Below are positions 1-9,114 of a DNA stretch of 64,000 nucleotides, piece after piece. The translations under genes were made by a program, and so were the position numbers. The DNA is from Paenibacillus crassostreae (GTDB lineage Bacteria > Bacillota > Bacilli > Paenibacillales > Paenibacillaceae), in assembly GCF_001857945.1 (NCBI RefSeq), contig NZ_CP017770.1:620001-684000 (forward strand), given 5' to 3'. Under the pieces are notes generated by a model. That model did not search any database and was not told the origin of the DNA. It saw only the letters and a list, made by a program, of their open reading frames with translations. The first letter of the stretch is position 1. Each line of letters starts with the position of its first letter.

Positions 1-378
1 GTTGTTCGTTGTGTTGTTTGTATTGTTTGTGTTAGTATTCGTAGTTGTCGTCTTATTATCTGCTGGTGTTTCTGTCTTTGGTGTTTCTGTCTTTGGTGTT
101 TCTGTCTTTGGTGTTTCTGTCTTTGGTGTTTCTGTCTTTGGTGTTTCTGTCTTTGGTGTTTCTGTCTTTGGTGTTGTAATAGTAGTTTTCTTACTTACTG
201 TTGTCCATGACCAAGATCCACTATTATTCTTAATCCAATTCTCAAGATATGTTTTTAAATCCGTATTGTTATTTATCTGATTCGAAGCAGCCGATGCAGT
301 TCCTGGCAGTGCAATCCCTACAGCTAATACAGCAGCTAAAGTTCCAGTCATCATTACTTTTATGATAGATTTCTTCAT
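1..378 (-). CDS. Secreted protein with Thr/Pro-rich repeat linker (5' part only)
   Basis: The gene starts at an ATG at 378 behind a GGAG site at 389-392 and runs off the left edge of the window, so only the first 126 codons are seen. Residues 1 to about 30 form a Sec signal peptide: MKKS, a hydrophobic core, and a likely AxA-type cleavage site in GTASAAS. A short region containing [15 protein letters not shown] follows, then seven perfect copies of PKTET and an Asn/Thr-rich tail. Such linkers join a signal peptide to a C-terminal wall-associated domain in Paenibacillus and Bacillus exported proteins. A CAP (YkwD-like) domain is a guess, because the functional domain lies outside the window. 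The forward reading frame over this stretch is a shadow of the repeat. Confidence 0.75.
   Translation of the reverse strand, partial: MKKSIIKVMMTGTLAAVLAVGIALPGTASAASNQINNNTDLKTYLENWIKNNSGSWSWTTVSKKTTITTPKTETPKTETPKTETPKTETPKTETPKTETPKTETPADNKTTTTNTNTNNTNNTTNN
65..169 (-). repeat. 15-bp tandem repeat, seven perfect copies, coding
   Basis: The unit GGTGTTTCTGTCTTT (plus strand) occurs seven times with no mismatch, and a partial eighth unit follows at 170-175. It is in frame in the minus-strand secreted protein and encodes KTETP. The perfect identity suggests recent slippage expansion, so copy number may vary between strains. Confidence 0.95.
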
Positions 379-540
379 TAAATTACATCTCCTTTAAATC
401 GTTTTTGTTATTCTAGCAAAAGTATGACGAAATAGTTACAAAATTGTCATCACCAACAAACATATTGTAACATGCTAGATTTCATTTTGGAGCCCACAAA
501 TATTGGTAATACTGACTCTATAAAAACAAACACCAGAAAA

Positions 541-582
541 ACCTCATACAAACTACAGATTTTCACTGCGTTTGTACAAGGT
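541..582 (-). terminator. Terminator of the mgl operon
   Basis: The arms 541-553 and 570-582 are complementary at 11 of 13 positions. On the minus strand the hairpin lies about 40 bases past the mglC stop and is followed by a T-rich run. Confidence 0.6.
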
Positions 583-623
583 ATTTTCTCTTCTATTTGG
601 TTAATCTTCTAAAATCCTAATTC

Positions 624-1631
624 TTATTTCTTAGCTGCATATTTTCGCATATCAAAGGCAACAGCAGCAACGATAATGAGACCCTTTATAATCAGTTGCC
701 AGTATGGGCTGATCCCAATAAATGTTAAACCATAGTTTATGATCGTAAAGATGAGTACACCGACAACAACTCCAGGAACTGTTCCTATACCACCAGTTGT
801 AGATACTCCACCAACTACACATGCGGCAATCGCATCTAGTTCGTACATATTTCCGTAGTTGTTCGTAGCTCCACCTGTTCTTGCAGCTTCTAGTACACCT
901 GCTAGTCCATATAGGGCACCAGCAATCGCATAAATATAGATTAAGTATTTAGCCACATTAATACCAGATACCTTCGCAGCTTGGATATTACCACCAATAG
1001 CATACATATTTTTTCCTAGCTTCGTTTTATTGAAGATGACCCAGACAACGAATGCTACAAAGATAGCGATCAATACTATATAAGGTAAAGAATACTTTCC
1101 TTCACCAATGGCACCTGTTCCCAGATTCGTAAAGTCAAGGCGAAGACCACCAATGGGTTGAGAATTATTCGGTTCCATATCGAAGTATAGAGAGTTAACC
1201 CCATACACAGCAACCATCGTTCCCAATGTTGCTATAAATGGCGGAACATTGAGCTTAGCTACTATAATACCATTCACAAGTCCACATAAGAGACCAGCAA
1301 AAATGGCGATAACAATAGGAATAATATAGTTCATTTGTGGAAGGTCTGGGAAGAAACGAGCTGCATACTCTGCCTTCTGTAACATCGATGCCGCAATAAC
1401 TGCGGTGAAACCAACGATTCGACCTGCAGATAAATCCGTTCCTGCTGTAATGAGAATAAATGCCACACCCAGCGCAATAATCGTACGTGTGGATGATTGT
1501 ATCAATACATCTCGTAATGAATTAATAGATAGAAATGCTGGATTGTACGCTGTGATTCCGATGATTAATACCACTAAGACAATATAGATGGCATACTGAG
1601 AAGCAAAACCCTGTAATCTTTTTGTATTCAT
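624..1631 (-). CDS. mglC: Galactose/methyl-galactoside ABC importer, permease
   Basis: This 335-residue protein has the all-membrane pattern of the BPD_transp_2 family (MglC, RbsC). About ten hydrophobic segments are visible, and it carries the family signatures ITAGTDLSAGRIVG near residue 65 and ACVVGGVSTTGGIGTVPG near residue 275. The length equals the usual MglC length. It would form the membrane channel that receives sugar from MglB and is powered by MglA. The ATG at 1631 has a GGGAG site. It is the last gene of mglB-mglA-mglC, 24 bases after the mglA stop, and is followed by a terminator. The sugar (galactose or a beta-methyl-galactoside) is inferred from similarity to Mgl; another aldose is possible. 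Confidence 0.88.
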   Translation of the reverse strand: MNTKRLQGFASQYAIYIVLVVLIIGITAYNPAFLSINSLRDVLIQSSTRTIIALGVAFILITAGTDLSAGRIVGFTAVIAASMLQKAEYAARFFPDLPQMNYIIPIVIAIFAGLLCGLVNGIIVAKLNVPPFIATLGTMVAVYGVNSLYFDMEPNNSQPIGGLRLDFTNLGTGAIGEGKYSLPYIVLIAIFVAFVVWVIFNKTKLGKNMYAIGGNIQAAKVSGINVAKYLIYIYAIAGALYGLAGVLEAARTGGATNNYGNMYELDAIAACVVGGVSTTGGIGTVPGVVVGVLIFTIINYGLTFIGISPYWQLIIKGLIIVAAVAFDMRKYAAKK

Positions 1632-1655
1632 AAATAATCTCCCTTCGATAATGCC

Positions 1656-3167
1656 TTAGTGCTGAGCGGCCAGAGTCATAATTTGTTCTTGCGTGGCAAC
1701 ATTTCCTTCAACGATTCCGGTTAGACGGCCTTCGGACATTACCATAATCCGATCAGACATCCCAAGCAGTTCAGGCATCTCAGAAGAGATCATAATGATG
1801 CTTTTCCCTTGTTTCGCTAAGTCAGCAATTATGGTATATATCTCATATTTTGCTCCAACATCAATACCACGTGTTGGTTCATCTAATAACAATATTTCCG
1901 GCTCCGTCAGTAGCCATCTGGCCAATAGAACCTTCTGCTGGTTACCACCAGATAAATTCATCATAAGTGTGCGAGTAGTTGGTGTCTTTGTACGTAGTTT
2001 CTCGACCATTTGATCGACTTCTTTCTTCTTACGTTTCTCATCGAGTAACAGATACGGTTTCTGATACCGATCCATATTAGCAATAGCTCCATTCTCATGG
2101 ACGGATAATACTGAGAAAATGCCAGTCGCACGTCGTTCTTCTGTAAGTAATGCCATCCCCACACGTTTAGCATCTTCAGCCGAGCGGATTTTGACCTCCT
2201 TACCATTTAAAGAAATGGTGCCGGAAGCAATTTCACGTAGTCCAAATAATGCCTCAATTAGCTCCGTACGCTGGGCACCTACCAAGCCACCTATTCCTAG
2301 AATTTCTCCTTTACGAAGATCAAATGAAATATTATTAAATGATTTCAACGACGTCGAAGTCAATTCTTTCACTTTCATGATCACATCACCAGGAATATTA
2401 TCTCTTGGAGGAAACCGATTGGTAAGGTCACGCCCTACCATCTTCGATATGATCGTATCTGTCGTTAGTTCTGCTGCAGGCCATGTACCTATTTTGTTAC
2501 CATCACGCATGATCGTAACATCGTCAGAGATTTGAAGAATCTCTTCCATTTTGTGCGATATATAAATAATGGCTACTCCCCGCTTCTTCAAGTCCCGGAT
2601 AATTCGGAATAAATGTTCTACTTCAACGCTTGTCAGCGAGGATGTGGGTTCATCCATCACGATAACCCTCGAATGGAAAGAGACAGCTTTTGCGATTTCA
2701 ATAGATTGAATTTTAGAAACGGACAACTTGCCCACAATAGTGTCAGGTTTCAAGTCAATATCAAGTTCCTTAAATAGGGCTTCCGTGTCCTGATACATCT
2801 TCTTGTGATCAATAAACTGGATGGGACCGAATCCCTTTGTCGGAAACCGTCCTAACCAAATATTCTCCATCACGTTGCGAAACGGAATCGGATGTAGTTC
2901 TTGATGAATCATTGAAACACCCTGATTTAGAGCGTCTTTTGAATTATGAATAAATACTTGTTCGCCATCCAAAAAAATTTGACCAGCATCTGACTCATAA
3001 ATACCGTAAAGACATTTCATTAACGTTGATTTCCCTGCACCATTCTCACCCATAAGGGCATGAACCGTTCCAGGACGAACTTGAAGTGTAACGCCATCCA
3101 ACGCTTTTACTCCAGGAAATTCCTTTGTAATTTCTCTCATTTCCAGCAAATACTCATGTTCAGCCAT
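1656..3167 (-). CDS. mglA: Galactose/methyl-galactoside ABC importer, tandem ATPase
   Basis: This cytoplasmic ATPase has two fused ABC domains, as in MglA/RbsA/XylG. The first domain has Walker A GENGAGKST and Walker B VIVMDEPTSSL. The second has a degenerate Walker A (GIGGLVGAQRTEL), signature LSGGNQQK and Walker B ILLLDEPTRGID, the usual asymmetry of this family. The open frame extends upstream into mglB, but the start chosen is the ATG at 3167 (MAEHEYLLEM). It has an AGGAGG site about 9 bases upstream and gives 503 residues, close to the 506 of E. coli MglA. It lies 133 bases after mglB, behind an intercistronic hairpin, and 24 bases before mglC. Confidence 0.9.
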   Translation of the reverse strand: MAEHEYLLEMREITKEFPGVKALDGVTLQVRPGTVHALMGENGAGKSTLMKCLYGIYESDAGQIFLDGEQVFIHNSKDALNQGVSMIHQELHPIPFRNVMENIWLGRFPTKGFGPIQFIDHKKMYQDTEALFKELDIDLKPDTIVGKLSVSKIQSIEIAKAVSFHSRVIVMDEPTSSLTSVEVEHLFRIIRDLKKRGVAIIYISHKMEEILQISDDVTIMRDGNKIGTWPAAELTTDTIISKMVGRDLTNRFPPRDNIPGDVIMKVKELTSTSLKSFNNISFDLRKGEILGIGGLVGAQRTELIEALFGLREIASGTISLNGKEVKIRSAEDAKRVGMALLTEERRATGIFSVLSVHENGAIANMDRYQKPYLLLDEKRKKKEVDQMVEKLRTKTPTTRTLMMNLSGGNQQKVLLARWLLTEPEILLLDEPTRGIDVGAKYEIYTIIADLAKQGKSIIMISSEMPELLGMSDRIMVMSEGRLTGIVEGNVATQEQIMTLAAQH

Positions 3168-3256
3168 GATTTTCGCTTCCTCCTGCCCACACATATGTGT
3201 TACCTCTAACAAGGTACATCGCTTTTGTATGATGTTATTTTCTTGAGAATCTAAGA

Positions 3257-3285
3257 GAGCAGGATGATCGTGAACCATCCCGCTC
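3257..3285 (-). promoter_or_regulatory. Intercistronic hairpin between mglB and mglA
   Basis: The arms 3257-3266 and 3276-3285 form a 10-bp stem with one G-U pair. No long U-tract follows. Such structures commonly protect the binding-protein mRNA or partly terminate, so the binding protein is made in excess over the transporter. Confidence 0.55.
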
Positions 3286-3300
3286 CCCTGTAGATATCTC

Positions 3301-4329
3301 TTATTTCGCTTCGTCAACGTTGTCTTTTGTAATTTTCTTATATTTAATCCACACATATTGATTATCAGTAATCTCGAATCCAACATTATCATTCGTAGGT
3401 GTCTCACCATCAGCTAACAATGTAGCTAGCATGAGTGAAGCTTTACCTTGATTGTTAGCATCATTGAGGACTGTTCCAAGCATCGTTCCATCTTGTAATG
3501 CTTCGGTTGCAGGTGCCGTTGCATCAACACCTACTACTGGCATATATTTATCGCCTTTGAAATAACCAGCTGCTTTTAAAGCTTCAATAGCTCCTAAAGC
3601 CATATCATCGTTATTCGCAAGGACAGCTTCGATCTTATCTCCGTTGGCTCCTAAGAATGCAGCCATCTTTTCTTGACCTTTTACGCGATCCCACATAGCT
3701 GTGTCTTCAGCAACTTTTTCTACTTTGATTCCGGCTGCTTCAATCGCTTCAATAGAATATTGCGTACGTAACTCAGCATCTTGATGGCCGGGTTCGCCTT
3801 TTAGCATGACATATTGTAGAACACCATCTTTGTTCTTGTCCGCTTCTGGATGTGCTTTCCAGTAATCTACAATGAGTTCACCTGACATGGTTCCTGATTC
3901 TTCAGCCTTTGCGCCTACATAGTAGACTTTATCCCATTTCTTCATATCTTCCGGAAGAGGTTCGCGGTTAAGGAATACAACAGGGATTTCAGCAGTTTTT
4001 GCTTTATCAATGATGACACCAGCTGCAGTACGATCTACGGGATTAATCAAAAGTGCTTTTGTTTTCTTAGTAATAAATAGGTCAATTTTGTCATTCTGAG
4101 TAGGTTGGGAATTCTGGCTATCTACAATCTCTACAGATGCCTTGCCTTCTGCATTACTTTTAATAGAGTTCCGAACACCTGTCATGAAGGTATCATCAAA
4201 CTTGTAAATCGCAACACCGATCTGAGGCAACTTTCCACCTTCTTCGGCATTCGAGCACCCAGCCACAACAGAACCGAGTAACGCACCTGCAAGCAAGACG
4301 GGTGTAATCTTTTTAATCCCTTTTTTCAT
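3301..4329 (-). CDS. mglB: Galactose-binding lipoprotein
   Basis: This 342-residue substrate-binding protein has a lipoprotein signal (MKKGIKK, hydrophobic core, lipobox VVAGC with Cys at residue 25). It belongs to the periplasmic-binding/LacI fold family. IGVAIYKFDDTFMTGVRNSI opens the mature domain, followed by ALLINPVDRTAAG, VFLNREPLP and NDDMALGAIEALKAAG, all characteristic of MglB. It would bind the sugar outside the membrane and deliver it to MglC. The start has a GGGAGG site at good spacing. It is the first gene of mglBAC, with an imperfect cre upstream. A second, sensor-type binding lipoprotein lies 131 bases upstream. Confidence 0.9.
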   Translation of the reverse strand: MKKGIKKITPVLLAGALLGSVVAGCSNAEEGGKLPQIGVAIYKFDDTFMTGVRNSIKSNAEGKASVEIVDSQNSQPTQNDKIDLFITKKTKALLINPVDRTAAGVIIDKAKTAEIPVVFLNREPLPEDMKKWDKVYYVGAKAEESGTMSGELIVDYWKAHPEADKNKDGVLQYVMLKGEPGHQDAELRTQYSIEAIEAAGIKVEKVAEDTAMWDRVKGQEKMAAFLGANGDKIEAVLANNDDMALGAIEALKAAGYFKGDKYMPVVGVDATAPATEALQDGTMLGTVLNDANNQGKASLMLATLLADGETPTNDNVGFEITDNQYVWIKYKKITKDNVDEAK

Positions 4330-4375
4330 TTAATTTGACCTCCCAATTACTTTTCTTATATTACTGTTATCCTCT

Positions 4376-4389
4376 TGGTTACGTTTTCA
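4376..4389 (-). promoter_or_regulatory. Imperfect catabolite-response element upstream of mglB
   Basis: On the minus strand the site reads TGAAAACGTAACCA, which matches the cre consensus TGWAANCGNTNWCA except at two positions in the right half. It lies 47 bases upstream of the mglB start. It probably binds CcpA and ties sugar import to carbon status. Confidence 0.5.
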
Positions 4390-4460
4390 TTATCATACAA
4401 ATGAACGAATATCCAAATATAGAATCCTCATGCTTTATATAAAAATTCTCATACGTTCTT

Positions 4461-5438
4461 TCACTTCACAAATGGAAACAATTGTTTCTGGTTTTCTGGC
4501 CAGAGCATATTATCAAGATCAACCAATTTAGAGCCCGTATCATCTCGTTCAGGGACTTGGATCCCCTCGATCGCATCTACCGCATGTTTAACAGCCAAAT
4601 ATCCATTACTGAATGGATTCTGAATAACCGTTGCCTGAACAATCCCTTCTTGAATCATTTCAATCACTTCTGGGGGACTATCAAAAGTAATAATCTTTAC
4701 CTCTCCACCTAATGAAAGTCTCTGAATTTCTTGGGAAACTCCGATACCCGCAACTTCATTTAATGCAATAATGCCACTTAAATCAGGATATTGGATTAGC
4801 ATATCATGCGTTAATTCCGCGGCAAGCTGCACATCAGAACCACAATAGACGAGATCTACCACGTCGATATTCGGGAATCGAGCAAGATAATCCAACATTC
4901 CTGATGCTCTTTCATTCGCATTACGAGCTCCCTCAACAAAACTGACAAGGCCCACTTGACCACGTCCACCAATCAATTCTATTAATCTCTCTGCTGCTTT
5001 TTGTCCTGCTTCATAATTATTGGTACCTACGAAACTCTTCACCCGTGCGGATGCAACCTCTGTATCCATAGAAATAACGGGTATTTTATGATGAGAGGCT
5101 GTATCTGTTACTTGTGCCAATCTCATATAATCGCTAGCAGATAAAATAATAGCGTCCGCCTTATTCTGGATAGCATCTTCCACCAATGTTATTTGTCCTT
5201 CGATGTCATTCTCACTGTCGGGACCCGTAAATGTAAGCTCAACATTGTACTCTTTAGCAGCCACTTCTGCCCCCATCTTTACAGTGTTCCAGAATGAACC
5301 ACTATTCATCTTCACGATCATACTCACTTTACGATCGGAATCTGTCTTACGTAAACTTGAAGGAACTTCTGCACAAGAAACTAATACTAATGACAAAAGT
5401 GCCATAAGTAACATCATTCTTTTTAGGATTCTATTCAT
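4461..5438 (-). CDS. Sugar-binding sensor lipoprotein of a three-component system
   Basis: This 325-residue periplasmic-binding-protein (LacI/RbsB-like) lipoprotein has lipobox LVSC with Cys at about residue 22. The mature protein begins with VSMIVKMNSGSFWNTVKMGA and contains DAIILSASDYMRLAQ and IIALNEVAGIGVSQEI, typical of the ribose/galactose-binding fold. It overlaps the upstream kinase gene by ATGA, so it is translationally coupled to a sensor kinase rather than to a permease. Known parallels are extracellular sugar-binding proteins that present ligand to LytS/YesM-type kinases, as for xylose in clostridia. A role as sugar co-receptor for the kinase is inferred from this coupling. A role as a second transporter binding protein is less likely but possible. 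Confidence 0.8.
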   Translation of the reverse strand: MNRILKRMMLLMALLSLVLVSCAEVPSSLRKTDSDRKVSMIVKMNSGSFWNTVKMGAEVAAKEYNVELTFTGPDSENDIEGQITLVEDAIQNKADAIILSASDYMRLAQVTDTASHHKIPVISMDTEVASARVKSFVGTNNYEAGQKAAERLIELIGGRGQVGLVSFVEGARNANERASGMLDYLARFPNIDVVDLVYCGSDVQLAAELTHDMLIQYPDLSGIIALNEVAGIGVSQEIQRLSLGGEVKIITFDSPPEVIEMIQEGIVQATVIQNPFSNGYLAVKHAVDAIEGIQVPERDDTGSKLVDLDNMLWPENQKQLFPFVK

Positions 5439-7216
5439 AGAGCCCCTCCTTCTACTGCAACATCCATCCCATTCTTCATGACAGGTATCGTAATCGTGAC
5501 TGTTGTTCCTTCTTCTAATTCACTCTGAAAAGTTAAACCATAACCTTTACCATAATAAAGTTGGATACGTTCATGTACATTTTTCACACCAACACCAGAA
5601 CCATTTGAATTCTTCACGCCAATGGTTAATAGCTGTTCCATCACTTGTGTAGTCATTCCTAGTCCATTATCCGTAACCGAAATCATGATCTTCTCATCCT
5701 CAAGCTTAACTGCAATTCGTATACTTCCTTCATCAGGCATGAGTTCAATCCCATGATAAATTGCGTTTTCAACAATGGGCTGAACGATTAGCTTCAATGT
5801 AGTGCAAGTTAAAGCTTCTTTTTGAACTTCCATCGTATAATTGAACTTACTCTTATATCTTATTTTTTGAATAATCAGATAATTACGAACATGCTCTAGT
5901 TCTTCCTCAACCGTAATCACATTCTTCCCCTTGCTAAGACTAATCCGAAAGAACTTAGATAAAGAGGTGATGGCTGTTACAACATCTTCGTTCTTCCCTC
6001 GCTCAACCAGCCGAATCACAGAATTCAATGTGTTGTATAGAAAATGTGGGTTAATCTGTGCTTGAAGTACATCTAACTCACTCTTGCGCTTAGCTTCCTG
6101 TTCATGAATAATCTGTCCCATCAATTGACGAATACGCCTTAACATAAAGTTAAATCTTTTGGATAACTGCTCAACTTCATAAGCACCTTTCACATCTATA
6201 GGTGTATTGAAGTCACCTTGTCCAACCAATTTGACGGCTTTCTCTAGCCTACGAATGGGCTGGGATATCTTAGCAGATACAAAGATCGAGACCACCAAGA
6301 CGACAATAATAACAAGGGATAAAAACCAGAAAATAAAGACTTGAAGATCACTCTTAGTAGTGACAATTTCATCTGGATAGGCCACGCCAACAATTTTCCA
6401 ATCGATCGGTTTCGCTGTTCTCACGGTAATATAACGTTGCTCAGGTGTAGATGTATCTAAGTAACTTCCGTATGCATATTCAAATACAGGTTCTATATTC
6501 TCATATTTTAGCCCAGCATAAATTAACTGCTGTTGTGGATGATAGATGATATTTCCAGCCGAATCGATAATATATGCGTAACCTTTTTTACCTAGAGTAA
6601 CTTTACTACTGAGTTCATCTATCGTCCGAAAGTTAACATCGACCAGCAAAATCCCCTTCTTAATAACCCCATCAGATTTATAGGTAATCATCTTACTTAG
6701 GGACACAACCCATTTATACTGACCTTTATATAAGTTCTGAATATGTGGTTGCGAGAATGATATTTCCTCCGACTCTTTAAGTGCACTTTGGAACCAGCTT
6801 TGCTCCGTTAATTGCGTGTTTTTACGCATGACTGCATTTGGGACATCAAGTACCATATTACCTTCGGGTGTAAATAAGGCTACACTGACCAGATCTTCAC
6901 GCGTACGAAGCAGAATCTTCAATTGTTCTTTCAACAAAGAATCCGAAATCTGATCCGTTTGGTCAATCTGTTGTTCAACCACTTCATAGATATCCTGAGT
7001 TCCTTTAATATACAATTCCAAGTGTGAATTCACTTGATCAATAATCTGTTGTATGTTCAAAAATGCATTATCTTCCGCTGATTTGGCGAATTTATTATAG
7101 AGAAGAAGACTAACTAGAAGAACTACGATGATCGTTATCATTGTAAATGATATCGTAATAATGACCTGTATACTCCTCCAATTAAACGATAGTGGCACTT
7201 TCGATTTAGTCTTCAC
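5435..7216 (-). CDS. YesM-type sensor histidine kinase
   Basis: This 593-residue membrane kinase has TM1 at about residues 15-40 and an extracellular Cache-like sensor to about 290. TM2 lies at about 290-315 and HAMP at about 315-370. A His_kinase (LytS/YesM) domain follows with QAQINPHFLYNTLNS, its His being the phosphoacceptor, and then an HATPase with the N box IVQPIVENAIYHGI and G boxes DNGLGMT and GVGVKNVHERI. It starts at a GTG at 7216, overlaps the response-regulator gene by 11 bases, and is followed by the sensor lipoprotein with an ATGA overlap. It most likely senses a sugar, directly or through that lipoprotein, and phosphorylates the adjacent regulator. Confidence 0.88.
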   Translation of the reverse strand: MKTKSKVPLSFNWRSIQVIITISFTMITIIVVLLVSLLLYNKFAKSAEDNAFLNIQQIIDQVNSHLELYIKGTQDIYEVVEQQIDQTDQISDSLLKEQLKILLRTREDLVSVALFTPEGNMVLDVPNAVMRKNTQLTEQSWFQSALKESEEISFSQPHIQNLYKGQYKWVVSLSKMITYKSDGVIKKGILLVDVNFRTIDELSSKVTLGKKGYAYIIDSAGNIIYHPQQQLIYAGLKYENIEPVFEYAYGSYLDTSTPEQRYITVRTAKPIDWKIVGVAYPDEIVTTKSDLQVFIFWFLSLVIIVVLVVSIFVSAKISQPIRRLEKAVKLVGQGDFNTPIDVKGAYEVEQLSKRFNFMLRRIRQLMGQIIHEQEAKRKSELDVLQAQINPHFLYNTLNSVIRLVERGKNEDVVTAITSLSKFFRISLSKGKNVITVEEELEHVRNYLIIQKIRYKSKFNYTMEVQKEALTCTTLKLIVQPIVENAIYHGIELMPDEGSIRIAVKLEDEKIMISVTDNGLGMTTQVMEQLLTIGVKNSNGSGVGVKNVHERIQLYYGKGYGLTFQSELEEGTTVTITIPVMKNGMDVAVEGGAL

Positions 7217-8897
7217 TCGTTACCGCCTCTCCTATATTATTCCGGTATTCTTTAGGAGAGATGCCAAACCTCTTTCGAAAACAAAAACTGAAATAATTAG
7301 GATCGATAAATCCTACCTGCTCGGCTATTTCAAAAGTACGCAACTGACTAGAACGTAATAAGTCCTTCGCTTGCTCCATACGTAAATGCATTAAGTAATT
7401 CACAAATGTCATTTTTACTTCTTTCTTAAAAATACCACTGAAATATCCCGTACTAATATGTAGATGCTTACAAACCGTATTAATGGAGATATCATTCTCT
7501 TGATAATGAATAGCAATATACGCTTTGGCGTCATTTACGAGTTGGTTGTAGCTTGATTGTCTTCCCTTAGAAATATGGTTCATCAGTTTCACACAAATAC
7601 CCGCAATCCAACATTCGACTTCATCCAAGTTATTAAACTTCGTAAACTCAGCGAAATAATCTTTCGATGCCAGCAACTCATCTAACTCCATCCGAAACTC
7701 CTTAGCGATCTTCATAATAGACGTCAAAATCTCCAGTACATATACATGACAATCCTTAACCGAGAGATGAAGCATCTCCTGTCCCGCAAAAAGCGTCTCT
7801 ACCATATGTCTTACTTCCTGCGCAGTCCCCACCTTGATCGAGCGAATTAACATTTGTTGATTCAATTCATCATATTGAAGGGGCTCAAGTTTATATTGTT
7901 CGGCTCTAGATTCCACATCATCGATCCATATCACGCGATTATTTCCCAACAATAAACGGTAATCCAAAGCCTGTAATGCATCATGATATGAAAAATTTAT
8001 ATTTTCAAGATTATTTGTTATGGTTCCAGCACCAATAGTTACCGTTAGCTTTAAATATTTCTCAACATTCTGTCTTACTTCATCTAGTATTTGTAGTATT
8101 TCTGGAAGTTCCTTCTGTGGATGTAAATCCTGATCATCCATCATCATTAATAGAACAACATCATCATGATGTAGAAACACTTCACCGATCTTGTGCTTGA
8201 GACAGATCTCATTGGCAATATTAAATACTGCGAATAATTGTAATTGACGATCTTTGGTATCTTTTAAAGATTCTTGTGATGTCAATTGCATAGGTGGATG
8301 TACCATCTGTTGAAGTTCAGCATTGAAATAATCCACTCGTACGATAGATACCATATATAATGAAGCTTTTAAGTTAAGCTCGTAACTTACGCTTTTTTCA
8401 TTGATTTCTTCAATTGACAGTCGTCTAGTTACAAGAGAAGATAGAAATTTTCCTTTCATAATCGGAAGACTTTTACGGTAATGTTGGAGCAAATTATGTA
8501 AGTTAGCTTGATCAGCCAATTCTTCATCCAGAATACCTTTCACTTTCAACAATACATCCACTAATTCTTGGGCTGAAAAGGGTTTTAGGACATATTCATC
8601 AATCTGCATCTTAATCGCCTTTTGAGCGTATTCAAATTCATCAAATCCGGTTAATATAATAATTTTCGTATTCGGAACATTTATTCTGATCCACTCCGCA
8701 AGCTCCAATCCATTCATAAAAGGCATTTGAATATCTGTTACGACAACATCAGGATGATATCTCTCAATCAATTCTATCGCTTCTCGACCATTCTCCGCCT
8801 TATCCAGCACTTCGAAACCATGCTCTTCCCATGATATTTCATCAAGCAATCCTTCTCTTACGTCTTCTTCGTCATCTACTAGAATAAGCTTATACAT
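7206..8897 (-). CDS. YesN-type response regulator, receiver plus AraC DNA-binding domain
   Basis: Residues 1-120 are a receiver domain: VDDEED acidic pocket, phosphoacceptor Asp in VVTDIQMP, and the Lys of YVLKPF. A long middle region of about 300 residues follows. The C-terminal ~100 residues are an AraC helix-turn-helix pair (SINTVCKHLHISTGYFSGIF and FEIAEQVGFIDPNYFSFCFR). An in-frame ATG exists at 8906 but abuts the AGGA site, so the ATG at 8897 (9-base spacing, 563 residues) is preferred. It is the first gene of the regulator-kinase-lipoprotein operon, with a perfect cre just upstream. The most likely target is the mglBAC promoter; this is inferred from adjacency. Confidence 0.87.
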   Translation of the reverse strand: MYKLILVDDEEDVREGLLDEISWEEHGFEVLDKAENGREAIELIERYHPDVVVTDIQMPFMNGLELAEWIRINVPNTKIIILTGFDEFEYAQKAIKMQIDEYVLKPFSAQELVDVLLKVKGILDEELADQANLHNLLQHYRKSLPIMKGKFLSSLVTRRLSIEEINEKSVSYELNLKASLYMVSIVRVDYFNAELQQMVHPPMQLTSQESLKDTKDRQLQLFAVFNIANEICLKHKIGEVFLHHDDVVLLMMMDDQDLHPQKELPEILQILDEVRQNVEKYLKLTVTIGAGTITNNLENINFSYHDALQALDYRLLLGNNRVIWIDDVESRAEQYKLEPLQYDELNQQMLIRSIKVGTAQEVRHMVETLFAGQEMLHLSVKDCHVYVLEILTSIMKIAKEFRMELDELLASKDYFAEFTKFNNLDEVECWIAGICVKLMNHISKGRQSSYNQLVNDAKAYIAIHYQENDISINTVCKHLHISTGYFSGIFKKEVKMTFVNYLMHLRMEQAKDLLRSSQLRTFEIAEQVGFIDPNYFSFCFRKRFGISPKEYRNNIGEAVTSED

Positions 8898-8921
8898 CTC
8901 AATCATTCCTCGCTAATAATT

Positions 8922-8935
8922 TGAAAACGGTTACA
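8922..8935 (+). promoter_or_regulatory. Perfect catabolite-response element (cre) for the sensor operon
   Basis: The plus strand reads TGAAAACGGTTACA, matching TGWAANCGNTNWCA at every position. It lies 25 bases upstream of the response-regulator start, inside the probable promoter region. CcpA binding here would repress the sugar-sensing operon in the presence of preferred carbon. Confidence 0.8.
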
Positions 8936-9030
8936 TAAGTAAGTGAAAATAATTAACTTTCGATCAGATGCAGGTATTGTATATCAAATCCTATGTCGGT
9001 GTAAACCATCATTTTCACATTCTAATATAG

Positions 9031-9080
9031 AAAAAAAGTGAGTATCCTCAAAGCCATAGACATGACTTGGACCACCCACT
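9031..9080 (-). terminator. Terminator of the purT-GNAT pair
   Basis: The outer arms 9037-9043 and 9074-9080 pair with one G-U, and the loop is partly structured. On the minus strand a run of seven T follows (9031-9037). It lies 35 bases after the GNAT stop. Confidence 0.65.
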
Positions 9081-9114
9081 CTAATATAGTAACCATTCTT
9101 ATATAACGATCTGT

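Noticed and set aside
2..280. Forward-strand frame of 92 codons rich in FGVSV repeats
   Set aside because: It is the antisense shadow of the PKTET repeat in the minus-strand secreted protein, which has a signal peptide and ribosome site.
3168..3410. N-terminal extension of MglA overlapping mglB
   Set aside because: The family starts at MAEHEYLLEM with an AGGAGG site; the extension includes the mglB 3' end and an intercistronic hairpin.
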